Source: Heterostelium album PN500 (Eukaryota > Evosea > Eumycetozoa > Acytosteliales > Acytosteliaceae). From it: a stretch of DNA of 64,000 nucleotides. This document shows, in pieces, positions 1 to 11,544 of the stretch. Location of the stretch: positions 930,001-994,000 of the forward strand of contig NW_008805068.1 of the NCBI RefSeq assembly GCF_000004825.1. Direction: 5' to 3'. The position numbers were made by a program, and so were the translations under genes. How positions within the stretch are numbered: position 1 is the stretch's first letter; the number at the start of each line of letters is the position of its first letter. The notes under the pieces were generated by a model that saw only the letters and a list, made by a program, of their open reading frames with translations, did not search any database and was not told the origin of the DNA.

Positions 1-1
1 G

Positions 2-88
2 TATGTTGTTGGTGCTAGTGTGATTCGACTCTTTAAACAAGAGAGAGATACCGATAGGATTTGGAATCTACTCACTTATATAAATTAG
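2..88 (+). CDS. C-terminal 28 codons of an unidentified protein (partial)
   Basis: The window opens inside an open frame that ends with TAG at 86-88. The last 28 residues include GASVIRLFKQERDTDRIW, which is charged, of mixed codon use and unlike the AT-rich sequence that follows directly. It reads as the end of a gene whose main part lies left of the window. No domain can be named from so short a tail. It could also be a chance open frame, since nothing upstream is visible. Confidence 0.45.
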   Translation, partial: YVVGASVIRLFKQERDTDRIWNLLTYIN

Positions 89-1113
89 TTTTTTAAAAAA
101 AATAAAATTAAACAACCACAATATTATTTTTTAAACAGACACATATTAAATCTTTATAAATATTTTGTAATAACACTGATTATTTAGAAAAAGTCTGTAA
201 ACTGTTGGAATATTAAAAATCATTCATACAATCCAAGTGGTTCATATTGTTTTTTTAATCAAAATATTCGTCTTGTTGTTTGGAGAGTGTAGTAATAAAT
301 TGATGATTCAACGACAATCGAAATATGAATGATAATTACCTTTTATGAAACCGAGATTTTACCAATTGATAGAAAGAGTCAAATTGACGTTGTTTGGTAA
401 AAGATTGGTGTGTGTTGGTGACTGATAGTCGTCTCTTATGGTAGTGGTAGTATTGATTTATTTTAAAGTAAGAATGTGGGAATTTTAGATGAAAATTTGT
501 TGTTTGATTTTTATGACTGGTTTCAGAGGGTTACAAAAATAAAATTACCTGTTTGGTTTCAAATTAAAACAAATAGATCTAAATTGAAAATGATTAATAC
601 CATTTGGATTTAAAAGGTTGTCATTTAAAAATAATTAAATAAAAAAAAATATTCTAATCATAGAGTGAAATATTTTTAATATTATCTTACAACAATAATT
701 ATTATTAATTTGATGGTTTCACACAGTTGAAGAATAACAATATTGTTTGTTCCAAATTTGAAAAAATACACTCACCCTTCATCTGCTTTCAAAGATAAAA
801 GAGATGTGATGATGTGTACGTTCTATCATTTTTACTACTATTAACATTTTAAAATAGCTGTATGTGGGAAAGTTAACATTGAGTTAAAGATTAAACAAAT
901 AACAATAAAAACAACTATCACAAAATAAGATATAATACTCTATGTTTGGGTATATACATTCACAAATAACAAGATTGATGAAATTTATTAACAACTCTAT
1001 GATCATTGGTAATTCTTGATTTTTTTAAAAACAAACAAAACAATAACAACAACCAAAAATATCAATACAAGGTAAAAGAAGAATGATTGATCTATTCAAG
1101 TGATGATTGGCTA

Positions 1114-1136
1114 ATATATATATATATATATATATA
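1114..1136. repeat. (AT)n microsatellite
   Basis: An uninterrupted alternating AT run within the large left spacer. Confidence 0.9.
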
Positions 1137-4100
1137 AGTAAAAATATAAAAACTTTAATATCAATGGGCTGAATGGATAAATTACAATTAAAAAAGATAG
1201 AAAATATCTAACCTTTATGGATACATGGGCATATTTGTAGTTTGCTTTGAAATGATTGAAAAGGAATGGAATGAATTCTTACTTTTTAAAAAGATTTATC
1301 TTTTTTTTTTTTAAAGTTCTATTTACAAATAAAATATAAGTTCTTAATTATTTTTTTTTAAAACTAAAAATTTTAAATTTATTTCTATTAATTAGTACTA
1401 ATCTAATAAATTTTTAAAAACTATATTTAAGAATACAACAAAAATAAATAAATAAATAAATAGATAAAGTTTATAATAATGAATATTTGAAGTTGAATGA
1501 TATTATTAAATGGTAAAGATTAGAAGTGTGAAGTTGAGGACAGAATGGATTGCTTATGAGTGGTGGTTGTGTGTATTATTTGGAAACAATGTAAAGTGGA
1601 ATGTAGTGTATAGGAGGTAAGTTTTTGGAATTAACCATTTATTTAAATAAATCGATTAATAGATATATAGAGTTTAAAAAAAAAATTGATAACCACACCA
1701 ACACGATCTTGATTTATATTCAGTTGTTGGTATATTTGTTGTTGATGTTGATCCAAACCTCGAATTATTGCAATAATAATTCTGATCTCTAACAAGCAGA
1801 TACCAAAAACATCTTTTTTGGAATTTACCTATTCAATTTTTATTTTATTATACCACCAACTCCACACCCAAACTCGCTACCACTACATCGAATTCCTCCA
1901 CCTCTTATATATGAAGTATGTGTCTTTGTATATCTTATCACCAACACACATTATAAACATAGATTATGAAAGCATCAATAAAATCTGCTTTCAAACAAAA
2001 TATACTGATTGTCTAACTTTATGTTTGTCTGAGAATAGATAGACAGAGAGAGAAATTGAGAGAGTGAGTGATTTAGTGTTGTGTGTGAGTGTATAGAAAC
2101 AAAATCATACTAAATTTTAAAATACAAAAACATACATACACACATATACTAATGATGAAAATAATCAAATCTACACAGTGACCGGTGATATGATATCACA
2201 ATAATCAACAACAACAACAACAACTTCATTTTTTTATTTGTACACAATACTATCTTTTTAATTAAATATATCACTCTTTTTGGATTTTTTAATCTAATGT
2301 TTTTTAATTTTTTGAATTGGAGTGGTGAATAAAAATATTATTATTATTATATGTTCTTGATTTGCAAAAACAAATAAATAAAAGTGTTTTTTAGTGTGTG
2401 AAGTGTGACATCTTTGAAAGATGTGATTGCATTTTATTAATTAATAATTTTTAATCTATTCATTTAGTTCCAACCACGCTATCTTACTATTTTTCTCTAA
2501 TTATCTAAAACACACAACTTCACACTTCAAAAAAAATAAAGAGATACAATTAGAGAAATAATAGAGTTACAAAAGAGAGGAAGAGAGAGAAGATAGGGAT
2601 AGATATGAGAGAAATAAGTAAAAAAAAAAAAAAAAGAGAGAGCTTCATTATTCCTCGAATTTTAATAAATACCTCTAAACTTGGGATGTAAGCTCAGTTG
2701 AAAACAATATTAATAGTTCCTATTAGAGAAGTTATTATTATTTGATAAAATTTTATATGTACAAGAATAAATAAAATGAAGAAGCTGAGTGTGTGAATGT
2801 AAATATGTACAATGTAAATAAATAAGATTGTATTTGTTTAGTTTTTGATTATTTGTTGGGTTGTTTGTCCAATAAACTAATGTTTTACATTTGGTATTGA
2901 TTACTCTTTATATAAAATACACTGCCGTTCATCGAACCATCTTAATTTAATTTAGCAAACATATTGATTTTAACATAAATGAATGATTATTTTAATTATA
3001 TTAATCAAAAGTTAATAATCAAAGCAGATGATATGCATTTTTACGCACTGTTTTTTTAATTTCGCGACAAAAAAAGTAGTGGTTAACTTCACTTCATCAT
3101 GATTATTTTTAATTAATAAACAGAAATAACCAAAAATGGACAAAAAAAACAAAAAAAAAAAAGTTTTTATTGTGAAAAGTTTATCACCACTGACGGATTG
3201 TCATCTGCGCTTTCTAAAAGTAAGTGGTCAACCTTGAACCACAAAATTTGACATCATACACCTTTTTTTTGAAATATTTTTTCTTTGCATGGTGGTCATA
3301 TTTCAACACACCAAAACTTTTTATTATATTGGATTTGTGTTACATATGATTGGATCTAGCATCTAGATTATCTGAAAGGTACTTTGCCTTCTTAAAAGAG
3401 TGCAACAGTATCAGCATCAATCAAGTAAATAACATCATTATTTTAGATCGAATCTTATTGATGACACTATACAATAATAACAAATTATTTATAACAAGTA
3501 CTATCTATTTGTTTTGAGTGGAGATGGATAGAAAGTAGAAAGTTAGAAAAGTTATTAATGTTAATCAATGACTTTTGATGTTTAATGATATATGTTTGAT
3601 TCATTTACAAAAACAAAAGACAGAAAATAGAAAAAAAAAAAAAAAAAACAAAAAAGAAAAGTTGTGTGTTGTACATCTAAATATCATTCTCTAAACATGA
3701 CAACACTCTATTATTAATTAATTGATTCTATGATAATGGGTAAAGAAGTAAAAGAAAAGAATAAAGAAAAGTAACTTTGGTTCCACCGGTAAGTCGGACT
3801 GATAATTGACTCTCCATTATTTTTGTTAAGGGTAATTAAAAAGATCTATTTAAAACAAACTAAACAGCAACTTCCCATTTCTAATTATTTGTTGATACTT
3901 CAATACCATGAAACTAAAAAAAATTGAGACAATCAAGAGCGTGGTGTGTAATCATTTGTTTTCATGCCACCCAATTAGTTTACCGATAAATATCTCTCCG
4001 GTAAGTTTTAAAAAAACATCATCAACAAGTGTCTATCAGTGATGGTGGAAAAAAATAAGAAAAAAAAAAAAAAAAAAAAAATACAAAATAAAAAAATTAA

Positions 4101-5544
4101 AAACAAACAAATCAAAAAAATAATTCAATTTCGTATTTTTGTTTTTTGGCACCACACTACCGTGTGTACCAGGACAAGGTTCAAAGTTGTTTAAACAATA
4201 AAAAGAAATGAACTTTTCAACTCAATTTAAAAATTTTATATTTGAGAATTAAAAAAAAAATAAAAAAAAATCAAAAAACACGAGAGACACTCTCACGCAC
4301 GATTTTTTTTGAGAACATCCACTAAACAACAAAAGTGACTACAAAAAGGAAACAGTCTTCTCCACTTTTACTCCAAAACAACCAACCAACTACCCAATCA
4401 ATCAAAGACAGTTGATCATTTGTGTATTCAAATTGCGCGAATGGTTCTCTTCTTTATCTCTTTCATCAATAATACAATTACAACAACCTCACTCTCTTTG
4501 CTCAGCTGTTGCTATTCGTCAACTACATCGTATTCCTAACTGAACATTAATTATCTATTCTGTTAATAACAATTATAACAATCAAAAAAATAACTATTAT
4601 TTATAATTAAACTTCAGCTTTTGTCATTTCAAAATATATAAGCATAAATAGCACCAACCAACCAATCAAATAACAATAGTTATAAATTCATTCTCATAGC
4701 AAATAGTAGAATAAAACACATATAAAGCCTATCAGGGTATGTATAAATTTAATTTGAAATCATAAAATCCTAATAGAAACACAACTCTTCACAAACATTG
4801 CATAACGGATGTTTCTCAATTTTAAAATAAGTATTTTCATGTTATTTATATCTACATCACACAAACAAAATGATTGTTTTTTTTAACCGTATCTGTAGTG
4901 TTAACAAATCAATGTTAAACTAGCTTTACATTCATAATTTGATTGGATTTCTGCAATTAATTGTCATTAGCATTAGAAAGTTAGTGTTTTGTTCAAAAAA
5001 AAAACAATCAATTGCCACTACACATTTGGCTTAGAGTAGAAGAAAGAGCAAGGTGTGGCTTTTGCGTGTGTTTCGTAACCTTAAGGTTATAAATATAATT
5101 AGACAAACAAAACAAATATATTTTAACCCCCACCCTTTTTTATTTCCCACCCACTATCACACTTTTTTTTATTATAAAAATATATATTTTTTAAACCCAC
5201 ATACTCATTAATTGTTTATGTTTATTATACATTGTTGTTTTTACTACTATGAAAGTGTTTGTTTAGTTATTATCATCAAACAGTTTAAATTAAAAATAGT
5301 GAGAGAGTGAGATTTTATATTTGAAAAATAATTAGGTGGAGAGAGAGGAAGAAAATGAGGAGAGGAGCATGAGGAAGTGAGTTGATAATATATAATATCA
5401 TACCATTCAATGGTATCACTTCACACATAAATATATCACATCTTATCAATATATTGTGAACTATTGATTAAATTAAACATTAATTTAAATATAAAGTTGT
5501 TTGATGATACTAGTTTAATTTATAAGTAGACAATTATTTAAATA

Positions 5545-5547
<3 letters not shown>

Positions 5548-5594
<47 letters not shown>
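5548..5594. repeat. (AAC)n microsatellite, 47 bases
   Basis: A perfect AAC repeat in non-coding DNA about 0.8 kb upstream of the SAP30-like start codon. The same triplet, read as CAA, encodes the Gln tracts seen in many genes of this window. Confidence 0.9.
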
Positions 5595-5595
<1 letters not shown>

Positions 5596-6396
5596 CCACA
5601 AAGTTGTAATATTGTTAAATAAAATACAAATTCAACGAGTAAATATCTGTTTTCAAATTATTTATTTTTTTGTTTTGTTACACATAATAGATTGGAGTGT
5701 GCATGCTTAGGTGGTGGAGAGAGAACTCACTTGAGACAGAAGAATAATAGATAGACAAATAATTATATTAAAATTAAATTGTTGTTAATTATAGTGTTAT
5801 TTTTTTTGTAGTGTTCGAAATTAATAAAAAATATTTTTTTAAAAAATATATAAATAGAAATTAAATTATTTATATTTATTATATTAGATTTCTATAAATT
5901 AATCTATTACCCTTTCAGATAGCGTGGAGAAGGAGTAAACAAAAACAAACAGGAATAAGAGTATAGAGTTTTGTTTTTTTATTTTATTTTTTTTCAAAAT
6001 TTGTAACTTGGTTATCTGTCTCTCTTTTTGTGTTTTTTTTATATACTTCTAATCTTATCATCACACCTCTACTACTCACGATTACTAACTTTTTATTTAA
6101 CTTCTTTAATATTTAATTACTATTTAGTTTCTTTTTTTTACAATCTAACTAAATCAACCAAATTCAAATCCTTTAAATATATATAATCTAATTTATATAT
6201 AATAGTAAAATCAAAATCAACCAATCAATTTTTTTCCAAACAAACCAAAACTAGTTCGAATTTATATATATATAGATTTTTTATTTTTTGAATATTTCCT
6301 CTTCTTGTTTTTCCCGGAAATCAACTCTTCACTCAAATATACTAAAAGAAAAAAAAAAGATAATCGTTTTAAAATCAACACGATAATAATAATAAA

Positions 6397-7025
6397 ATGG
6401 ATACAAAGATATTACACGCCAACAACAATATTTTGATTTCAAATAATAATGCCAATGTAATTGGTAGTAATGGTACAAAGAGAAAATCATCGACACCAAG
6501 CATGCCAGTAAATATGGTCCATTATTCCAACGGTAACAGCATCAACGGCAGTGGAGTTCACATTGGAAACGGAAACAACAGTGCGTTTGGCGCTTTCACC
6601 ACGACACAACAACAGCAGATGATGACCATCAGCAAGGGTGCTTGTTCAAAGTGTGGCGGAAAAAGAAAACACTCCAAAGCCTGCATATACAGAAAGAAAG
6701 AGGATGACGACGATTTACTTTCTCCAATATCATCATCACAAAAAGATGTCATCCAAAGAGTAAGTGTGAAGTAGTACACAATGTTTTACTACTATAGTAG
6801 CAACCTAAACATTCGAATGATACTAATTCGTACAATGCTTGTTGTTTCACATTATAGCTCGACGTCTCTGCGCTCAAGAGATATAAAAAACACTATAGAT
6901 TAAAAACCAAACATAATTCAACTAAAGATGAGTTGGCATCTGCAGTAAGATTGCATTTCGACGGACTGCCAGTGAACGAAGGTGAAATTATAGAGAATTT
7001 TATGGTAAAAGTAAAGAGTCTTTAG
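6397..7025 (+). CDS. sap30: SAP30-like Sin3 histone deacetylase complex subunit
   Basis: Two exons, 6397-6759 and 6858-7025, encode 176 residues; the intron is GTAAGT...ATAG and the phase is kept. The second exon contains LDVSALKRYKKHYRL and, further on, LPVNEGEIIENFMVKVK. These match the Sin3-binding region of SAP30/SAP30L, where the family has an LxxLRRYKRHFKL-type helix and a PVNExDTLxYFIxxVK-type end. SAP30 bridges Sin3 and RPD3-class deacetylases in chromatin repression. The first exon is Asn/Ser-rich and holds C83-x2-C86-x5-H92-x3-C96 with basic residues between, a possible small zinc site unlike the larger metazoan SAP30 finger. The start is the first ATG of the open frame, after an A-rich leader. 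The Sin3-binding match is good; the zinc site is inference. Confidence 0.8.
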
Positions 7026-7302
7026 TGATATTGACCTATCTAAAATTAAATCAAAAATAAAAATAGAAAAAAAAATGGATAATGCTAACCCCATATAAAA
7101 ATTATTTAAGTTCACCATGATTAATCCCCACACTTCACTTTGGATTTTATTAATTTTTTAATTTGGATTTTTTTTTAATTTTTTATTATTATAAAATGAT
7201 TGCTAAGGTCAGACCTCCAAGTGAAGATAAATTATTATTTTTATATTTTTTTCAGTCAATTAATTGTATACTAACAAATAAATTATTATATTTATATAAA
7301 CT

Positions 7303-8022
7303 ATGTATAAAACTTTAAAGCTTGGATTTGGAAACAGTTTTTCCAGATCTATTTTAGTGAGTGGAACTAATTTCAATGTTGTACAAAGATACTCTATTGC
7401 GAGTTTTGTAACAAAGTCCGCTGCAGGTAGTACTACTGCCACCTCGACCAACAATTCAAGTGTTATCGATAACATCCTTTCGAGTTCCAATCCAACCAAC
7501 GAGAAAGAGCAACGTAGAAAACTGAGAGAAGAAAGAAAGCAATTAAAGTTGGAGGAGAAACAAAAGAAATTGGAGGAGAAGGTCGATAAGTTACTCAAGA
7601 AGAGATTGACTCCAAAGAGACCGGTATCCTCTTTCAATTTGTTTATAAAGGAGAACATTGTTGCTCGCGGTGGTATGCGTGAAGCCGTCAAGTTTTGGAA
7701 TCACTTGGAGGCAGACAAGAAGTCAGAGTACGAAAGACGTGCACGTGAGATGACAAAGGAGGCCGAGCAGAGCAATCAGCAAGTATTACAACCACCAAAG
7801 CGTCCTCTCAGTGCATTCCAGAGATATGCCAAGTACATGGATGGTAAACAGACCGCTGGTCAGTGGAAACTTCTCAGTGACCTCGAAAAGAAAGACTTTC
7901 TGGAGGGTGCCAAACAAGATGAAATCGAATACAAACAAAAGTTGGATGAATACGAAACATATGTTGGTAGAATCAAAGATGAAATTAGAGTATCATTAGA
8001 TAGTCCATCACATACTCAATAA
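7303..8022 (+). CDS. Mitochondrial two-HMG-box DNA-binding protein (TFAM-like)
   Basis: A single exon of 239 codons. The N-terminus is rich in Ser, Arg and hydrophobics without acidic residues for about 40 positions, as in a mitochondrial presequence. A charged helix (about 65-100) precedes two HMG boxes: box A near 103-155, opening TPKRPVSSFNLFIKEN, and box B near 164-225, opening PPKRPLSAFQRYAKYM, with the usual Trp and basic-acidic helix pattern. Tandem boxes plus a presequence are the layout of TFAM/Abf2, which compact mitochondrial DNA and, in animals, start its transcription. It begins 277 bases downstream of the SAP30-like stop on the same strand. An abundant nuclear HMG protein is the main alternative; the presequence argues against that. 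Confidence 0.8.
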   Translation: MYKTLKLGFGNSFSRSILVSGTNFNVVQRYSIASFVTKSAAGSTTATSTNNSSVIDNILSSSNPTNEKEQRRKLREERKQLKLEEKQKKLEEKVDKLLKKRLTPKRPVSSFNLFIKENIVARGGMREAVKFWNHLEADKKSEYERRAREMTKEAEQSNQQVLQPPKRPLSAFQRYAKYMDGKQTAGQWKLLSDLEKKDFLEGAKQDEIEYKQKLDEYETYVGRIKDEIRVSLDSPSHTQ

Positions 8023-8223
8023 AAGATAATTATATATATATGTAATGTTTCTTTATTGTATTTTCTTTGTTAATAAATTGTAAAAGTTAAAGTTAAGATT
8101 ATATAATTCGTGTTTTTCCTTTAATTAATTTATTTACATTCCTATTTTTTGAACTATATATATGTACTTTAAATAACTATAACTATATATATATTGTTGA
8201 CAAAAAATTAAAACACACATTAA

Positions 8224-9492
8224 CTAATGATCTATTCGTATACGTTTAAATATTTGTTCTGTTGAAATATAGTTTGTATGTTGATATTGATGATGTTCGT
8301 GTTGATTTATATGAGTGTCTCTGTTGGTTGATTGTTGTTGTTGTTGTTGTTGTTGGTGTGTGTCATCGGTTGCAGTAGCCGGTTGATGATCAGATTGAAA
8401 ATGAGAGTTCTGTAGTTGTTGTTGAAGTGTGAAATGATCTAGCGAATTGTTATCACCTAGGATAAAATCTTGAAATATAGATTGTTGGCGTGGATCCAGT
8501 GATTCAAAGAATAGAGTAGCATTTCTACTACTGCTACTGTTATTGCCGCCGCCGCCGCCGCTGCTGCTGCTGCTGCTGCTGTTGATATTAATATGTTGTC
8601 TACATTCATTCGATGATCGCTTTTTCTTGATTGCTGTTGTCTCTGGATTGATTTTATCGGGTAGACGATTCACCCCTATACTTTGATGACTATGATTGTG
8701 GCTATGAGTATGAGTACCACTATGATTTATAAGACTATGGGCATTTGATAATTTATTGGCTAATAAAGGTGATGCATGAGTAGTGTTGGTATTATCGAAT
8801 TGAAACATATTGTTATCGAGCTCTACATCAAATAAACTTTTGGAATTATTGACACCAAATGTTCCACTATTACTATTATTAAATATAAACTTTATATCAT
8901 TTTGAGTAATAAAATTATTATTACTTTGTGAAATTTCATTTTTACACATGGGATGTTGAGGTTGTTGTTGTTGTTGTAGTTGTTGTTGATTTTCCAAGTC
9001 TGTCATATTCTCTTCACATGAAGTATTGTTGTTCAAAGTTGTTGTAGCTCTTGCTGTCACTGCTATTGTATTATTATTACTACTATTTTGAGTTGTAGAT
9101 GGTGATGTGGATGTTGTAGCTGTTGGTACTACTGTGTTTTGTTGTTGTTGTTGTTGATCTATCTCAATATATCTAATAATTTGTTTGATAATTATATCGT
9201 TTTGTTGTTGTAGTTGTTGTTGTTGTGTTGTTGTTGTTGTTGGAGAAGAAGCAGAAGAAGATGAGGAATGTCTAATGATTCTCAAGATGGATTGCATAGC
9301 ATCTCTTCTACCTTTTTGATAAGAGTTTTTCTGTTGTTGTAAACTATGTTTGTAGAGCAGAGTAAGGTGGTTGGCAGCCAATTGGAATGAGCTATAGAGT
9401 TCACCGTTGTCACTCTGAGTGTCGCCCCGGCTACTGTTGGTGGTTCCAATACCACCATTTAATTGATCACTACTACTACTACTACTACTCAT
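8224..9492 (-). CDS. HAPSTR1 / UPF0472 (C16orf72)-like protein
   Basis: A single exon of 422 codons, mostly Gln, Asn, Ser and His low complexity. The one well-ordered block is near the N-terminus (about residues 30-75): LYSSFQLAANHLTLLYKHS followed by a Gln-rich basic helix with GRRDAMQSILRIIRH. This resembles the conserved segment of vertebrate HAPSTR1, which reads roughly LWxxFQNAATAVTxLYKES, then a GxQxGYxRRxKDVLxW-type helix. A mid-protein LFDVELDNNMF block and a basic C-terminal end (KRIRI) also fit that family. HAPSTR1 is a nuclear stress-response partner of the ubiquitin ligase HUWE1. The assignment rests on one short helical region, so a general Gln-rich nuclear protein remains possible. 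Confidence 0.5.
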   Translation of the reverse strand: MSSSSSSSDQLNGGIGTTNSSRGDTQSDNGELYSSFQLAANHLTLLYKHSLQQQKNSYQKGRRDAMQSILRIIRHSSSSSASSPTTTTTQQQQLQQQNDIIIKQIIRYIEIDQQQQQQNTVVPTATTSTSPSTTQNSSNNNTIAVTARATTTLNNNTSCEENMTDLENQQQLQQQQQPQHPMCKNEISQSNNNFITQNDIKFIFNNSNSGTFGVNNSKSLFDVELDNNMFQFDNTNTTHASPLLANKLSNAHSLINHSGTHTHSHNHSHQSIGVNRLPDKINPETTAIKKKRSSNECRQHININSSSSSSSGGGGGNNSSSSRNATLFFESLDPRQQSIFQDFILGDNNSLDHFTLQQQLQNSHFQSDHQPATATDDTHQQQQQQQQSTNRDTHINQHEHHQYQHTNYISTEQIFKRIRIDH

Positions 9493-10834
9493 CTATATCG
9501 ATTTCAGTTACTATCAGTAATAAATAAATAAATAAATAGATTATATAAAATATTAACGAATGTATTATCAATTCATATATATAAACTATCTAATTAAATA
9601 AAATTAACTTTTTTTTTTGTTTTCGAAACTAACTTCTTGTTTTTGGTGGTTATTTTTCACAATATTTATATTGTTTTTGATATTAAATAATATATTATTA
9701 TTTTGTTTTTTTTCATTGATATTATCATTTCATTAGATAAAAAAAATAAAATTATCTTTTTAGATCTTTATTACATTTTTTTTTGATTTTCTATTTATTT
9801 ATTCAAAAAAAATTAAAATTAGATTAAATATCTTGAATATGAAATTTCAGTGGAATTTAAAATTTTCATCAAAATAATCAAACTACCAAAACTTCTTATT
9901 TTTATATATTTTGAGAAAATTTGATTGTTATTAAAATGGGGGAGCTAATAATTTTTTAATATTAATATTGTTTCTTTATTAAAACCAACCACGCTTAAGA
10001 AATATTATTATTATTTACTTTTTTTTTACTTTTTGTTATTATATGTTTTTTTGTGAATAGTCATAAGTTGCAACTTCAAATCTTATTACTCATTTATTTA
10101 TATTTATTGGTTTGTTTTTAATAGAACCACTTTTAATTGTAGATATCATTGCAGCATATACTCATAGTTAGTCATTTCAGTAACAGGATATAATATTAAA
10201 TTTTTTTTTATTTTTTGTTTGTACATAATTATTTAAAAGAGGTTCAATATAAATAATATCAAATTATAGTTTTATTTTGTTTTTTTTAAAAAAAATAAAA
10301 ACAAACATTGGTTTTATTTCATCTTAAATCAAGATATCCAATGATCTACCGATAACTATAATCAATTTTTAATATATTTATATATATATATTTTTGTGTA
10401 GTTTTTTTTGTTTAATCATTATTTTTATTTCATTCTTAATTATATAATTATTAGCAACAGTAACATAAACAGCGGGCACCAACAGTGATATCATTTCATT
10501 TCAATAAAGAAATATATCAAACAACAAGATATTGTATATAGAGAGAAACACAAAAGGTGGTTTTTGTGTTTTTATTTTATTTAATTTTCAAACTATTTTG
10601 ACCTTTTATTATCACTTTTTACTTTTGAACAAAAGTAATCTTTTGAATTATTTTTATTTTATAATATATTATTACTTTCTATATAGATATCAACACGAAC
10701 GATAATCTTTTTTTTTATTTTATTTATTACTTTTTTAATTTCTTTTTTTTTCGCTTTGTGTGATTCCGATAGTTTTTTATTCTAACTTAATATATATACA
10801 ATATTAAAAGGCCACTTTATTATTTTTGACCAAC
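9493..10834. other. Divergent intergenic region, 1.3 kb
   Basis: An AT-rich spacer between the divergently transcribed HAPSTR1-like and Yippee genes, so it must hold both promoters. It is made of T/A homopolymers and short ATT or TAT repeats. I see no RNA gene or coding block. Confidence 0.6.
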
Positions 10835-11459
10835 ATGGGGAAATTATATCTGACACAGCTAGGCGGACTTAATGTATATTGCTGTTCCAAATGTAAAAGT
10901 CATATAGCTAATAAAGAAGAAATCATCTCCAAAGTAAGTTTATCCAACTAATTTGCTTTTTTCTCATAAAACAATAATATTAAACTTTTTGTTAACATTA
11001 ATTTAAATAATGAAGCAATTTCAAGGTAGAAGTGGAAAAGCATATTTATTTGCATCAGTGTATGTTTTATTTATATTTTTGATTTGTTTTTTATTGATTT
11101 CTATTCTTATATTAAAATGATTGATTTTTATTATTTTTTCCATAGTGTAAATGTTTGTTTAGGTGATCCAGAGGATAGAATTTTTAATTCTGGAGAATAT
11201 AATGTTAGAGATGTAATATGTCTGTCTTGTCTTTCAGTAATCGGTTGGAGATATGTAAGTATCCATTGATTTTTTAATTTTTATCTTTATTCAACAATAT
11301 TGGAATCAATTTCTATTCCAAATTTGTCATACTATCATTTTCTTATTTTATTTATTTTTTAATTTGAAAATATAGGAAAAAAGTTATGAAGATACCCAGA
11401 CTTATAAAGAAGGAAAATATATTGTAGAAAAAGCCAGAATAAATAAACTATGTAAATAA
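10835..11459 (+). CDS. Yippee family zinc-binding protein
   Basis: Four short exons, 10835-10933, 11016-11059, 11146-11254 and 11376-11459, give 111 residues, the usual length for Yippee proteins. The joins restore family landmarks: the paired cysteines C17-x2-C20 and C72-x2-C75, 51 residues apart (the family pattern is CX2C-X52-CX2C), the FQGRSGKAYLF block, the VNVCLGDPEDR block, and IGWRY near the end followed by a KEGKYIVEKA-type tail. Yippee (YPEL) proteins have a beta-tent zinc fold; in plants and animals they act as subunits or substrate-recognition-like modules in ubiquitin or stress pathways, with centrosomal or nuclear location reported. Individual exons are too short for simple ORF searches. 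The exon 2 donor was taken as GTATGT because that alone restores the phase. Confidence 0.9.
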
Positions 11460-11544
11460 ACTATTATAGGTTATATTTACTATCGTTTTTTTGTTTTAGA
11501 TAATAGGAAACTTATCAATCATGTTATTTTTTTATTCAATACGT

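Larger units (their letters stand above)
89..6396. other. 6.3 kb gene-poor AT-rich spacer
   Basis: I see no convincing full gene here. The stretch is dominated by homopolymeric A/T runs and short tandem repeats: (AT)n at 1114-1136, (AAC)n near 2200-2223 and at 5548-5594. The longest open frame (1818-2042) has low-complexity composition and no recognisable domain. A 33-codon ORF at 3136-3237 and an open block at 3351-3517 look slightly coding-like and are discussed under findings. The last 1-2 kb presumably holds the promoter and 5' leader of the SAP30-like gene that starts at 6397. No tRNA or rRNA was recognised by eye. Confidence 0.6.
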
